Positions 1 through 10,135 of a stretch of DNA of 64,000 nucleotides are shown here, in pieces (within the stretch, counting starts at the first letter, position 1; each line of letters starts with the position of its first letter). The DNA is taken from NCBI GenBank assembly GCA_037013495.1, contig CM072801.1, positions 85,979,816 through 86,043,815 of the forward strand. Reading direction: 5' to 3'. The stretch comes from Hippophae tibetana (Eukaryota; Streptophyta; Magnoliopsida; Rosales; Elaeagnaceae). The notes beneath the pieces were generated by a model, which did not search any database, was not told where the DNA came from, and worked only from the letters and a program-made list of their open reading frames with translations. The translations under genes were made by a program, and so were the position numbers.

Positions 1-300
1 ATAATAATGACTACTATAATATATCAAATATGAAGCTCGTTTCGTAACCTGAAAACGCACCGTAGCAATAGTATATTTCCTCGGATTTTGTCAATCCAAA
101 TTTCATGGTTCATACAACCTAATGATGTCTTAAAATTTGGTCGCACCTTATTTCGTTGTAATCTGTTCTTGCACTTTAGGATTCCATTTTGTTCATCTTA
201 GCCATATTCTTAGTAATTCAATCTTTGTTATTCCCTTCATTTCCAGGGTTGTAAGATTTTTCGCAAAATGGATTCACATCGATTGGATTCATAGCCTTGT
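1..300. repeat. Partial monomer at left edge
   Basis: This is the last 300 bases of a unit whose start lies outside the window. It carries the beta-type markers gtataataatg, tcaaat, cgtaacctg, cctcggatttt and cgattggattc, matching the 3' part of the monomers starting at 2266 and 10791. It has one private change, tcaatcc for tcaaccc near 90. No gene or other element is seen in it. Confidence 0.97.
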
Positions 301-429
301 TTGCTGAAAATAGTGTATCTATCTTCAATTATCTATTTTTTGAATTTTAGATTTAAAAAAATTAGTCCTTTGATGGTTTTCTTCTTTCTTAAGTCACAAA
401 TTCCAAGAAAAGAAAGAAATTGTGTCCTT

Positions 430-443
430 AAAGACTTGTCTTT
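430..443. repeat. Short palindrome 1 (example copy)
   Basis: Arms aaagac and gtcttt around a 2-base centre. It is present in nearly every unit. The units at 27184 and 49475 have ctcttt in the right arm, which breaks it. Confidence 0.85.
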
Positions 444-582
444 TATTCCCATTTTGTTTACATTGTTTTCCACTTTGTATTTCATATCTTAGTTTTCTTT
501 AAAATCTCGTTATCTTTTACTTTTCTTTGTTTTATGTGTTCAACCTTCTTTCTTCTTGAGAAAAACTAGAGAGCTAATACAG

Positions 583-595
583 TTCACAGTGTGAA
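583..595. repeat. Short palindrome 2 (example copy), alpha units only
   Basis: Arms ttcaca and tgtgaa around a single G. It is perfect in alpha units. Beta units read tgtaaa in the right arm, giving one mismatch, and units with ttcaaag lose it further. The alpha/beta length marker sits in this element. Confidence 0.85.
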
Positions 596-619
596 ACAAA
601 AAGAAGGTGTTAATTATGA

Positions 620-641
620 TTATAACGTAAAATTGTTATAA
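620..641. repeat. Inverted repeat 3 (example copy), A and M units
   Basis: Arms ttataac and gttataa with an 8-base spacer; the right arm is part of the 8-bp palindrome gttataac. It is complete only where the unit reads ttatgattataac or ttatggttataac before the spacer. Units with ttggggttgtaac lack the left arm. Confidence 0.85.
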
Positions 642-697
642 CTTTTAATTTGTGCATCGTAATGACTACTATAATATATGAAATATGAAGCTCGTTT

Positions 698-717
698 CGA
701 TGCCTAAAAACGCATCG
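698..717. repeat. Inverted repeat 4 (example copy), A-type units
   Basis: Arms cgatgc and gcatcg with an 8-base spacer. It is perfect in A units and in 24 to 29 kb alpha units with cgcatcg. With cgcaccg it has one mismatch, with gatggct two, and the taacctg form destroys it. Both arms contain CpG sites. Confidence 0.85.
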
Positions 718-805
718 TAGCAATAGTATATTTCCTCGGTTTTTGTCAACCCAAATTTCATGGTTCATACAACCTAATGATGTCTTAAAATTTGGTCGCA
801 CCTTA

Positions 806-822
806 TTTCGTTGTAATCTGTT
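806..822 (+). other. CENP-B-box-like motif (example copy)
   Basis: The 17 bases tttcgttgtaatctgtt match the mammalian CENP-B box consensus YTTCGTTGGAARCGGGA at 12 positions, and the nine essential positions at seven (TTCG, A, C and one G). Two of the three G residues in the CGGG part are T. The motif is in nearly all units; 29151, 34391-type neighbours and a few others have single changes, and 37012 and 38980 have lost the CpG. CENP-B binding is known in mammals. Binding here is unproven and the match may be chance. Confidence 0.35.
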
Positions 823-1610
823 CTTGCACTTTAGGATTCCATTTTGTTCATCTTAGCCATATTCTTAGTAATTCAATCTTTGTTATTCCCTTCATTTCCA
901 GGGTTGTAAGATTTTTCGCAAAATGGATTCACATCGGTTGGATTCATAGCCTTGTTTGCTGAAAATAGTGTATCTATCTTCAATTATCTATTTTTTGAAT
1001 TTTAGATTTAAAAAAATTAGTCCTTTGATGGTTTTCTTCTTTCTTAAGTCACAAATTCCAAGAAAAGAAAGAAATTGTGTCCTTAAAGACTTGTCTTTTA
1101 TTCCCATTTTGTTTACATTGTTTTCCACTTTGTATTTCATATCTTAGTTTTCTTTAAAATCTCGTTATCTTTTACTTTTCTTTGTTTTATGTGTTCAACC
1201 TTCTTTCTTCTTGAGAAAAACTAGAGAGCTAATACAGTTCACAGTGTGAAACAAAAAGAAGGTGTTAATTATGATTATAACGTAAAATTGTTATAACTTT
1301 TAATTTGTGCATCGTAATGACTACTATAATATATGAAATATGAAGCTCGTTTCGATGCCTAAAAACGCATCGTAGCAATAGTATATTTCCTCGGTTTTTG
1401 TCAACCCAAATTTCATGGTTCATACAACCTAATGATGTCTTAAAATTTGGTCGCACCTTATTTCGTTGTAATCTGTTCTTGCACTTTAGGATTCCATTTT
1501 GTTCATCTTAGCCATATTCTTAGTAATTCAATCTTTGTTATTCCCTTCATTTCCAGGGTTGTAAGATTTTTCGCAAAATGGATTCACATCGGTTGGATTC
1601 ATAGCCTTGT

Positions 1611-4600
1611 TTGCTGAAAATAGTGTATCTATCTTCAATTATCTATTTTTTGAATTTTAGATTTAAAAATATTAGTCCTTTGATGGTTTTCTTCTTTCTT
1701 AAGTCACAAATTCCAAAAAAAGAAAGAAATTGTGTCCTTAAAGACTTGTCTTTTATTCCCATTTTGTTTACATTGTTTTCCACTTTGTATTTCATATCTT
1801 AGTTTTCTTTAAAATCTCGTTATCTTTTACTTTTCTTTGTTTTATGTGTTCAACCTTCTTTCTTCTTGAGAAAAACTAGAGAGCTAATACAGTTCACAGT
1901 GTGAAACAAAAAGAAGGTGTTAATTATGATTATAACGTAAAATTGTTATAACTTTTAATTTGTGCATCGTAATGACTACTATAATATATGAAATATGAAG
2001 CTCGTTTCGATGCCTAAAAACGCATCGTAGCAATAGTATATTTCCTCGGTTTTTGTCAACCCAAATTTCATGGTTCATACAACCTAATGATGTCTTAAAA
2101 TTTGGTCGCCCCTTATTTCGTTGTAATCTGTTCTTGCACTTTAGGATTCCATTTTGTTCATCTTAGCCATATTCTTAGTAATTCAATCTTTGTTATTCCC
2201 TTCATTTCCAGGGTTGTAAGATTTTTCGCAAAATGGATTCACATCGGTTGGATTCATAGCCTTGTTTGCTGAAAATAGTGTATCTATCTTCAATTATCTA
2301 TTTTTTGAATTTTAGATTTAAAAAAATTAGTCCTTTGATGGTTTTCTTCTTTCTTAAGTCACAAATTCCAAAAAAAGAAAGAAATTGTGTCCTTAAAGAC
2401 TTGTCTTTTATTCCCATTTTGTTTACATTGTTTTCCACTTTGTATTTCATATCTTAGTTTTCTTTAAAATCTCGTTATCTTTTACTTTTCTTTGTTTTAT
2501 GTGTTCAACCTTCTTTCTTCTTGAGAAAAACTAGAGAGCTAATACAGTTCACAGTGTAAAAACAAAAGGAAGGTGTTAATTGGGGTTGTAACGTAAAATT
2601 TTTATAACTTTTAATTTGTGTATAATAATGACTACTATAATATATCAAATATGAAGCTCGTTTCGTAACCTGAAAACGCACCGTAGCAATAGTATATTTC
2701 CTCGGATTTTGTCAACCCAAATTTCATGGTTCATACAACCTAATGATGTCTTAAAATTTGGTCGCACCTTATTTCGTTGTAATCTGTTCTTGCACTTTAG
2801 GATTCCATTTTGTTCATCTTAGCCATATTCTTAGTAATTCAATCTTTGTTATTCCCTTCATTTCCAGGGTTGTAAGATTTTTCGCAAAATGGATTCACAT
2901 CGATTGGATTCATAGCCTTGTTTGCTGAAAATAGTGTATCTATCTTCAATTATCTATTTTTTGAATTTTAGATTTAAAAAAATTAGTCCTTTGATGGTTT
3001 TCTTCTTTCTTAAGTCACAAATTCCAAAAAAAGAAAGAAATTGTGTCCTTAAAGACTTGTCTTTTATTCCCATTTTGTTTACATTGTTTTCCACTTTGTA
3101 TTTCATATCTTAGTTTTCTTTAAAATCTCGTTATCTTTTACTTTTCTTTGTTTTATGTGTTCAACCTTCTTTCTTCTTGAGAAAAACTAGAGAGCTAATA
3201 CAGTTCACAGTGTGAAACAAAAAGAAGGTGTTAATTGGGGTTGTAACGTAAAATTTTTATAACTTTTAATTTGTGCATCGTAATGACTACTATAATATAT
3301 CAAATATGAAGCTCGTTTCGATGCCTAAAAACGCACCGTAGCAATAGTATATTTCCTTGGTTTTTGTCAACCCAAATTTAATGGTTCATACAACCTAATG
3401 ATGTCTTAAAATTTGGTCGCACCTTATTTCGTTGTAATCTGTTCTTGCACTTTAGGATTCCATTTTGTTCATCTTAGCCATATTCTTAGTAATTCAATCT
3501 TTGTTATTCCCTTCATTTCCAGGGTTGTAAGATTTTTCGCAAAATGGATTCACATCGGTTGGATTCATAGCCTTGTTTGCTGAAAATAGTGTATCTATCT
3601 TCAATTATCTATTTTTTGAATTTTAGATTTAAAAATATTAGTCCTTTGATGGTTTTCTTCTTTCTTAAGTCACAAATTCCAAAAAAAGAAAGAAATTGTG
3701 TCCTTAAAGACTTGTCTTTTATTCCCATTTTGTTTACATTGTTTTCCACTTTGTATTTCATATCTTAGTTTTCTTTAAAATCTCGTTATCTTTTACTTTT
3801 CTTTGTTTTATGTGTTCAACCTTCTTTCTTCTTGAGAAAAACTAGAGAGCTAATACAGTTCACAGTGTAAAAACAAAAGGAAGGTGTTAATTGGGGTTGT
3901 AACGTAAAATTTTTATAACTTTTAATTTGTGTATAATAATGACTACTATAATATATCAAATATGAAGCTCGTTTCGTAACCTGAAAACGCACCGTAGCAA
4001 TAGTATATTTCCTCGGATTTTGTCAACCCAAATTTCATGGTTCATACAACCTAATGATGTCTTAAAATTTGGTCGCACCTTATTTCGTTGTAATCTGTTC
4101 TTGCACTTTAGGATTCCATTTTGTTCATCTTAGCCATATTCTTAGTAATTCAATCTTTGTTATTCCCTTCATTTCCAGGGTTGTAAGATTTTTCGCAAAA
4201 TGGATTCACATCGATTGGAATCATAGCCTTGTTTGCTGAAAATAGTGTATCTATCTTCAATTATCTATTTTTTGAATTTTAGATTTAAAAAAATTAGTCC
4301 TTTGATGGTTTTCTTCTTTCTTAAGTCACAAATTCCAAAAAAAGAAAGAAATTGTGTCCTTAAAGACTTGTCTTTTATTCCCATTTTGTTTACATTGTTT
4401 TCCACTTTGTATTTCATATCTTAGTTTTCTTTAAAATCTCGTTATCTTTTACTTTTCTTTGTTTTATGTGTTCAACCTTCTTTCTTCTTGAGAAAAACTA
4501 GAGAGCTAATACAGTTCACAGTGTAAAAACAAAAGGAAGGTGTTAATTGGGGTTGTAACGTAAAATTTTTATAACTTTTAATTTGTGTATAATAATGACT

Positions 4601-6198
4601 ACTATAATATATCAAATATGAAGCTCGTTTCGTAACCTGAAAACGCACCGTAGCAATAGTATATTTCCTCGGTTTTTGTCAACCCAAATTTCATGGTTCA
4701 TACAGCCTAATGATGTCTTAAAATTTGGTCGCACCTTATTTCGTTGTAATCTGTTCTTGCACTTTAGGATTCCATTTTGTTCATCTTAGCCATATTCTTA
4801 GTAATTCAATCTTTGTTATTCCCTTCATTTCAAGGGTTGTAAGATTTTTCGCAAAATGGATTCACATCGATTGGATTCATAGCCTTGTTTGCTGAAAATA
4901 GTGTATCTATCTTCAATTATCTATTTTTTGAATTTTAGATTTAAAAAAATTAGTCCTTTGATGGTTTTCTTCTTTCTTAAGTCACAAATTCCAAAAAAAG
5001 AAAGAAATTGTGTCCTTAAAGACTTGTCTTTTATTCCCATTTTGTTTACATTGTTTTCCACTTTGTATTTCATATCTTAGTTTTCTTTAAAATCTCGTTA
5101 TCTTTTACTTTTCTTTGTTTTATGTGTTCAACCTTCTTTCTTCTTGAGAAAAACTAGAGAGCTAATACAATTCACAGTGTGAAACAAAAAGAAGGTGTTA
5201 ATTATGATTATAACGTAAAATTGTTATAACTTTTAATTTGTGCATCGTAATGACTACTATAATATATGAAATATGAAGCTCGTTTCGATGCCTAAAAACG
5301 CATCGTAGCAATAGTATATTTCCTCGGTTTTTGTCAACCCAAATTTCATGGTTCATACAACCTAATGATGTCTTAAAATTTGGTCGCACCTTATTTCGTT
5401 GTAATCTGTTCTTGCACTTTAGGATTCCATTTTGTTCATCTTAGCCATATTCTTAGTAATTCAATCTTTGTTATTCCCTTCATTTCCAGGGTTGTAAGAT
5501 TTTTCGCAAAATGGATTCACATCGGTTGGATTCATAGCCTTGTTTGCTGAAAATAGTGTATCTATCTTCAATTATCTATTTTTTGAATTTTAGATTTAAA
5601 AATATTAGTCCTTTGATGGTTTTCTTCTTTCTTAAGTCACAAATTCCAAAAAAAGAAAGAAATTGTGTCCTTAAAGACTTGTCTTTTATTCCCATTTTGT
5701 TTACATTGTTTTCCACTTTGTATTTCATATCTTAGTTTTCTTTAAAATCTCGTTATCTTTTACTTTTCTTTGTTTTATGTGTTCAACCTTCTTTCTTCTT
5801 GAGAAAAACTAGAGAGCTAATACAGTTCACAGTGTAAAAACAAAAGGAAGGTGTTAATTGGGGTTGTAACGTAAAATTTTTACAACTTTTAATTTGTGTA
5901 TAATAATGACTACTATAATATATCAAATATGAAGCTCGTTTCGATGGCTAAAAACGCACCGTAGCAATAGTATATTTCCTCGGTTTTTGTCAACCCAAAT
6001 TTAATGGTCATACAGCCTAATGATGTCTTAAAATTTGGTCGCACCTTATTTCGTTGTAATCTGTTCTTGCACTTTAGGATTCCATTTTGTTCATCTTAGC
6101 CATATTCTTAGTAATTCAATCTTTGTTATTCCCTTCATTTCCAGGGTTGTAAGATTTTTCGCAAAATGGATTCACATCGGTTGGATTCATAGCCTTGT
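1611..6198. repeat. Seven-monomer segment, short relative of 10136-18657
   Basis: The order of unit types is A, P (taacctg, cggatttt), Q (gatgcct...cgcaccg, ccttgg, ttaatgg), then the trimer N-P / P' / A, then a G unit. The G unit (5544) has gatggct, ttttacaac and a 1-bp deletion giving taatggtcat. The same order occurs from 10136 to 18657, where the trimer is present three times. N means aaaaatatt in place of aaaaaaatt; P' means acagcc with ttcaaggg. The two segments share rare markers, including ttttacaac (5879 and 18338), so they are copies of one ancestral segment. Confidence 0.9.
3577..5543. repeat. 1967-bp trimer, single copy
   Basis: Three units (3577, 4233, 4889) of types N-P with ggaatc end, P' with acagcc and ttcaaggg, and A with acaattcac. 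This is the same trimer as at 12102-18002, except that those copies carry attttttgc in the A unit where this one keeps tttttcgc. Confidence 0.9.
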
Positions 6199-6854
6199 TT
6201 GCTGAAAATAGTGTATCTATCTTCAATTATCTATTTTTTGAATTTTAGATTTAAAAAAATTAGTCCTTTGATGGTTTTCTTCTTTCTTAAGTCACAAATT
6301 CCAAAAAAAGAAAGAAATTGTGTCCTTAAAGACTTGTCTTTTATTCCCATTTTGTTTACATTGTTTTCCACTTTGTATTTCATATCTTAGTTTTCTTTAA
6401 AATCTCGTTATCTTTTACTTTTCTTTGTTTTATGTGTTCAACCTTCTTTCTTCTTGAGAAAAACTAGAGAGCTAATACAGTTCACAGTGTAAAAACAAAA
6501 GGAAGGTGTTAATTGGGGTTGTAACGTAAAATTTTTATAACTTTTAATTTGTGTATAATAATGACTACTATAATATATCAAATATGAAGCTCGTTTCGTA
6601 ACCTGAAAACGCACCGTAGCAATAGTATATTTCCTCGGTTTTTGTCAACCCAAATTTAATGGTTCATACAGCCTAATGATGTCTTAAAATTTGGTCGCAC
6701 CTTATTTCGTTGTAATCTGTTCTTGCACTTTAGGATTCCATTTTGTTCATCTTAGCCATATTCTTAGTAATTCAATCTTTGTTATTCCCTTCATTTCAAG
6801 GGTTGTAAGATTTTTCGCAAAATGGATTCACATCGGTTGGAATCATAGCCTTGT

Positions 6855-9478
6855 TTGCTGAAAATAGTGTATCTATCTTCAATTATCTATTTTTTGAATT
6901 TTAGATTTAAAAAAATTAGTCCTTTGATGGTTTTCTTCTTTCTTAAGTCACAAATTCCAAAAAAAAGAAAGAAATTGTGTCCTTAAAGACTTGTCTTTTA
7001 TTCCCATTTTGTATACATTGTTTTCCACTTTGTATTTCATATCTTAGTTTTCTTTAAAATCTCGTTATCTTTTACTTTTCTTTGTTTTATGTGTTCAACC
7101 TTCTTTCTTCTTGAGAAAACCTAGAGACCTAATACAGTTCAAAGTGTAAAAACAAAAGGAAGGTGTTAATTGGGGTTGTAACGTAAAATTTTTATAACTT
7201 TTAATTTGTGTATAATAATGACTACTATAATATATCAAATATGAAGCTCGTTTCGATGGCTAAAAACGCACCGTAGCAATAGTATATTTCCTCGGTTTTT
7301 GTCAACCCAAATTTAATGGTTCATACAGCCTAATGATGTCTTAAAATTTCGTCGCACCTTATTTCGTTGTAATCTGTTCTTGCACTTTAGGATTCCATTT
7401 TGTTCATCTTAGCCATATTCTTAGTAATTCAATCTTTGTTATTCCCTTCATTTCCAGGGTTGTAAGATTTTTCGCAAAATGGATTCACATCGGTTGGATT
7501 CATAGCCTTGTTTGCTGAAAATAGTGTATCTATCTTCAATTATCTATTTTTTGAATTTTAGATTTAAAAAAATTAGTCCTTTGATGGTTTTCTTCTTTCT
7601 TAAGTCACAAATTCCAAAAAAAGAAAGAAATTGTGTCCTTAAAGACTTGTCTTTTATTCCCATTTTGTTTACATTGTTTTCCACTTTGTATTTCATATCT
7701 TAGTTTTCTTTAAAATCTCGTTATCTTTTACTTTTCTTTGTTTTATGTGTTCAACCTTCTTTCTTCTTGAGAAAAACTAGAGAGCTAATACAGTTCACAG
7801 TGTGAAACAAAAAGAAGGTGATAATTGGGGTTGTAACGTAAAATTGTTATAACTTTTAATTTGTGCATCGTAATGACTACTATAATATATCAAATATGAA
7901 GCTCGTTTTGATGGCTAAAAACGCACCGTAGCAATAGTATATTTCCTCGGTTTTTGTCAACCCAAATTTCATGGTTCATACAACCTAATGATGTCTTAAA
8001 ATTTGGTCGCACCTTATTTCGTTGTAATCTGTTCTTGCACTTTAGGATTCCATTTTGTTCATCTTAGCCATATTCTTAGTAATTCAATCTTTGTTATTCC
8101 CTTCATTTCCAGGGTTGTAAGATTTTTCGCAAAATGGATTCACATCGATTGGATTCATAGCCTTGTTTGCTGAAAATAGTGTATCTATCTTCAATTATCT
8201 ATTTTTTGAATTTTAGATTTAAAAAAATTAGTCCTTTGATGGTTTTCTTCTTTCTTAAGTCACAAATTCCAAAAAAAAGAAAGAAATTGTGTCCTTAAAG
8301 ACTTGTCTTTTATTCCCATTTTGTATACATTGTTTTCCACTTTGTATTTCATATCTTAGTTTTCTTTAAAATCTCGTTATCTTTTACTTTTCTTTGTTTT
8401 ATGTGTTCAACCTTCTTTCTTCTTGAGAAAACCTAGAGACCTAATACAGTTCAAAGTGTAAAAACAAAAGGAAGGTGTTAATTGGGGTTGTAACGTAAAA
8501 TTTTTATAACTTTTAATTTGTGTATAATAATGACTACTATAATATATCAAATATGAAGCTCGTTTCGATGGCTAAAAACGCACCGTAGCAATAGTATATT
8601 TCCTCGGTTTTTGTCAACCCAAATTTAATGGTTCATACAGCCTAATGATGTCTTAAAATTTCGTCGCACCTTATTTCGTTGTAATCTGTTCTTGCACTTT
8701 AGGATTCCATTTTGTTCATCTTAGCCATATTCTTAGTAATTCAATCTTTGTTATTCCCTTCATTTCCAGGGTTGTAAGATTTTTCGCAAAATGGATTCAC
8801 ATCGGTTGGATTCATAGCCTTGTTTGCTGAAAATAGTGTATCTATCTTCAATTATCTATTTTTTGAATTTTAGATTTAAAAAAATTAGTCCTTTGATGGT
8901 TTTCTTCTTTCTTAAGTCACAAATTCCAAAAAAAGAAAGAAATTGTGTCCTTAAAGACTTGTCTTTTATTCCCATTTTGTTTACATTGTTTTCCACTTTG
9001 TATTTCATATCTTAGTTTTCTTTAAAATCTCGTTATCTTTTACTTTTCTTTGTTTTATGTGTTCAACCTTCTTTCTTCTTGAGAAAAACTAGAGAGCTAA
9101 TACAGTTCACAGTGTGAAACAAAAAGAAGGTGATAATTGGGGTTGTAACGTAAAATTGTTATAACTTTTAATTTGTGCATCGTAATGACTACTATAATAT
9201 ATCAAATATGAAGCTCGTTTTGATGGCTAAAAACGCACCGTAGCAATAGTATATTTCCTCGGTTTTTGTCAACCCAAATTTCATGGTTCATACAGCCTAA
9301 TGATGTCTTAAAATTTGGTCGCACCTTATTTCGTTGTAATCTGTTCTTGCACTTTAGGATTCCATTTTGTTCATCTTAGCCATATTCTTAGTAATTCAAT
9401 CTTTGTTATTCCCTTCATTTCAAGGGTTGTAAGATTTTTCGCAAAATGGATTCACATCGATTGGATTCATAGCCTTGT
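6855..9478. repeat. 1312-bp dimer HOR, two copies
   Basis: Units 6855+7512 and 8167+8824 form the same pair. The first member is a beta unit with an 8-A run, gtatacatt, gagaaaacctagagacc, ttcaaagtg, gatggct and ttcgtcgc. The second is an alpha unit with gtgataatt and tttgatggct. The two second members differ at acaacc/acagcc and ttccaggg/ttcaaggg. A related pair with gagagc in place of gagacc begins at 19313. Confidence 0.9.
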
Positions 9479-10135
9479 TTGCTGAAAATAGTGTATCTAT
9501 CTTCAATTATCTATTTTTTGAATTTTAGATTTAAAAAAATTAGTCCTTTGATGGTTTTCTTCTTTCTTGAGTCACAAATTCCAAAAAAAAGAAAGAAATT
9601 GTGTCCTTAAAGACTTGTCTTTTATTCCCATTTTGTATACATTGTTTTCCACTTTGTATTTCATATCTTAGTTTTCTTTGAAATCTCGGTATCTTTTACT
9701 TTTCTTTGTTTTATGTGTTCAACCTTCTTTATTCTTGAGAAAAACCAAAGAGCTAATACAGTTCACAGTGTAAAAACAAAAGGAAGGTGTTAATTGGGGT
9801 TGTAACGTAAAATTTTTATAACTTTTAATTTGTGTATAATAATGACTACTATAATATATCAAATATGAAGCTCGTTTCGTAACCTGAAAACGCACCGTAG
9901 CAATAGTATATTTCCTCGGATTTTGTCAACCCAAATTTCATGGTTCATACAACCTAATGATGTCTTAAAATTTGGTCGCACCTTATTTCGTTGTAATCTG
10001 TTCTTGCACTTTAGGATTCCATTTTGTTCATCTTAGCCATATTCTTAGTAATTCAATCTTTGTTATTCCCTTCATTTCCAGGGTTGTAAGATTTTTCGCA
10101 AAATGGATTCACATCGATTGGATTCATAGCCTTGT
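9479..10135. repeat. Mosaic monomer, class I front with class II tail
   Basis: This 657-bp unit starts like class I (gtgtatctatc, 8-A run, gtatacatt). It then has class II markers: gaaatctcggtatc, tttattcttg and aaaaccaaagagc. It returns to the common P-type 3' half. It also has ttgagtcac, shared with the units at 22592 and 25872. The patchwork suggests gene conversion or a crossover inside the unit. It is the only unit with the class II tail in the first 22 kb. Confidence 0.85.

Larger units (their letters stand above)
301..955. repeat. Reference monomer (alpha/A type) with internal landmarks
   Basis: First complete unit, 655 bp, used here to place landmarks. In order it holds: a T-rich part with A-tracts (327-365); a purine tract containing the length-variable A-run (404-420); a 14-bp palindrome at 430-443; a long pyrimidine-rich stretch (about 439-557); a 13-bp palindrome at 583-595; an inverted repeat at 620-641; an inverted repeat at 698-717; a CENP-B-box-like motif at 806-822; then a T-rich end leading to the next TTGCTG at 956. 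This unit and its right neighbour share a G inside the A-run (aagaaaag) that I did not see elsewhere. Type A is marked by gtgtgaaac, ttatgattataac, tgcatcg, tatgaaat and gatgcct...cgcatcg. Confidence 0.95.
301..1610. repeat. Tandem duplication of one A-type monomer
   Basis: Units 1 and 2 are both 655 bp, look identical, and share the private aagaaaag change in the A-run. This makes them a recent single-monomer duplication. Unit 3 (1611) has the usual uninterrupted A-run and aaaaatatt instead. Confidence 0.9.

Noticed and set aside
301-492. 63-codon forward open frame starting at TTG, repeated in most units
   Set aside because: It recurs once per monomer, starts with a non-ATG codon, is broken by the 8-A run in 16 units, and variant sites hit codon positions without preference. 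It encodes a low-complexity F/L/S/K-rich product of A+T-rich DNA and is not a gene.
610-801. 63-codon reverse open frame in A-type and related alpha units
   Set aside because: It stays open only in some unit types because of a few substitutions and overlaps the palindromes. There is no conservation of reading frame over DNA.
301-955. Hammerhead ribozyme in the satellite
   Set aside because: The conserved CTGATGA core was not found on either strand of the unit; ctgaaaa near 304 is not a match.
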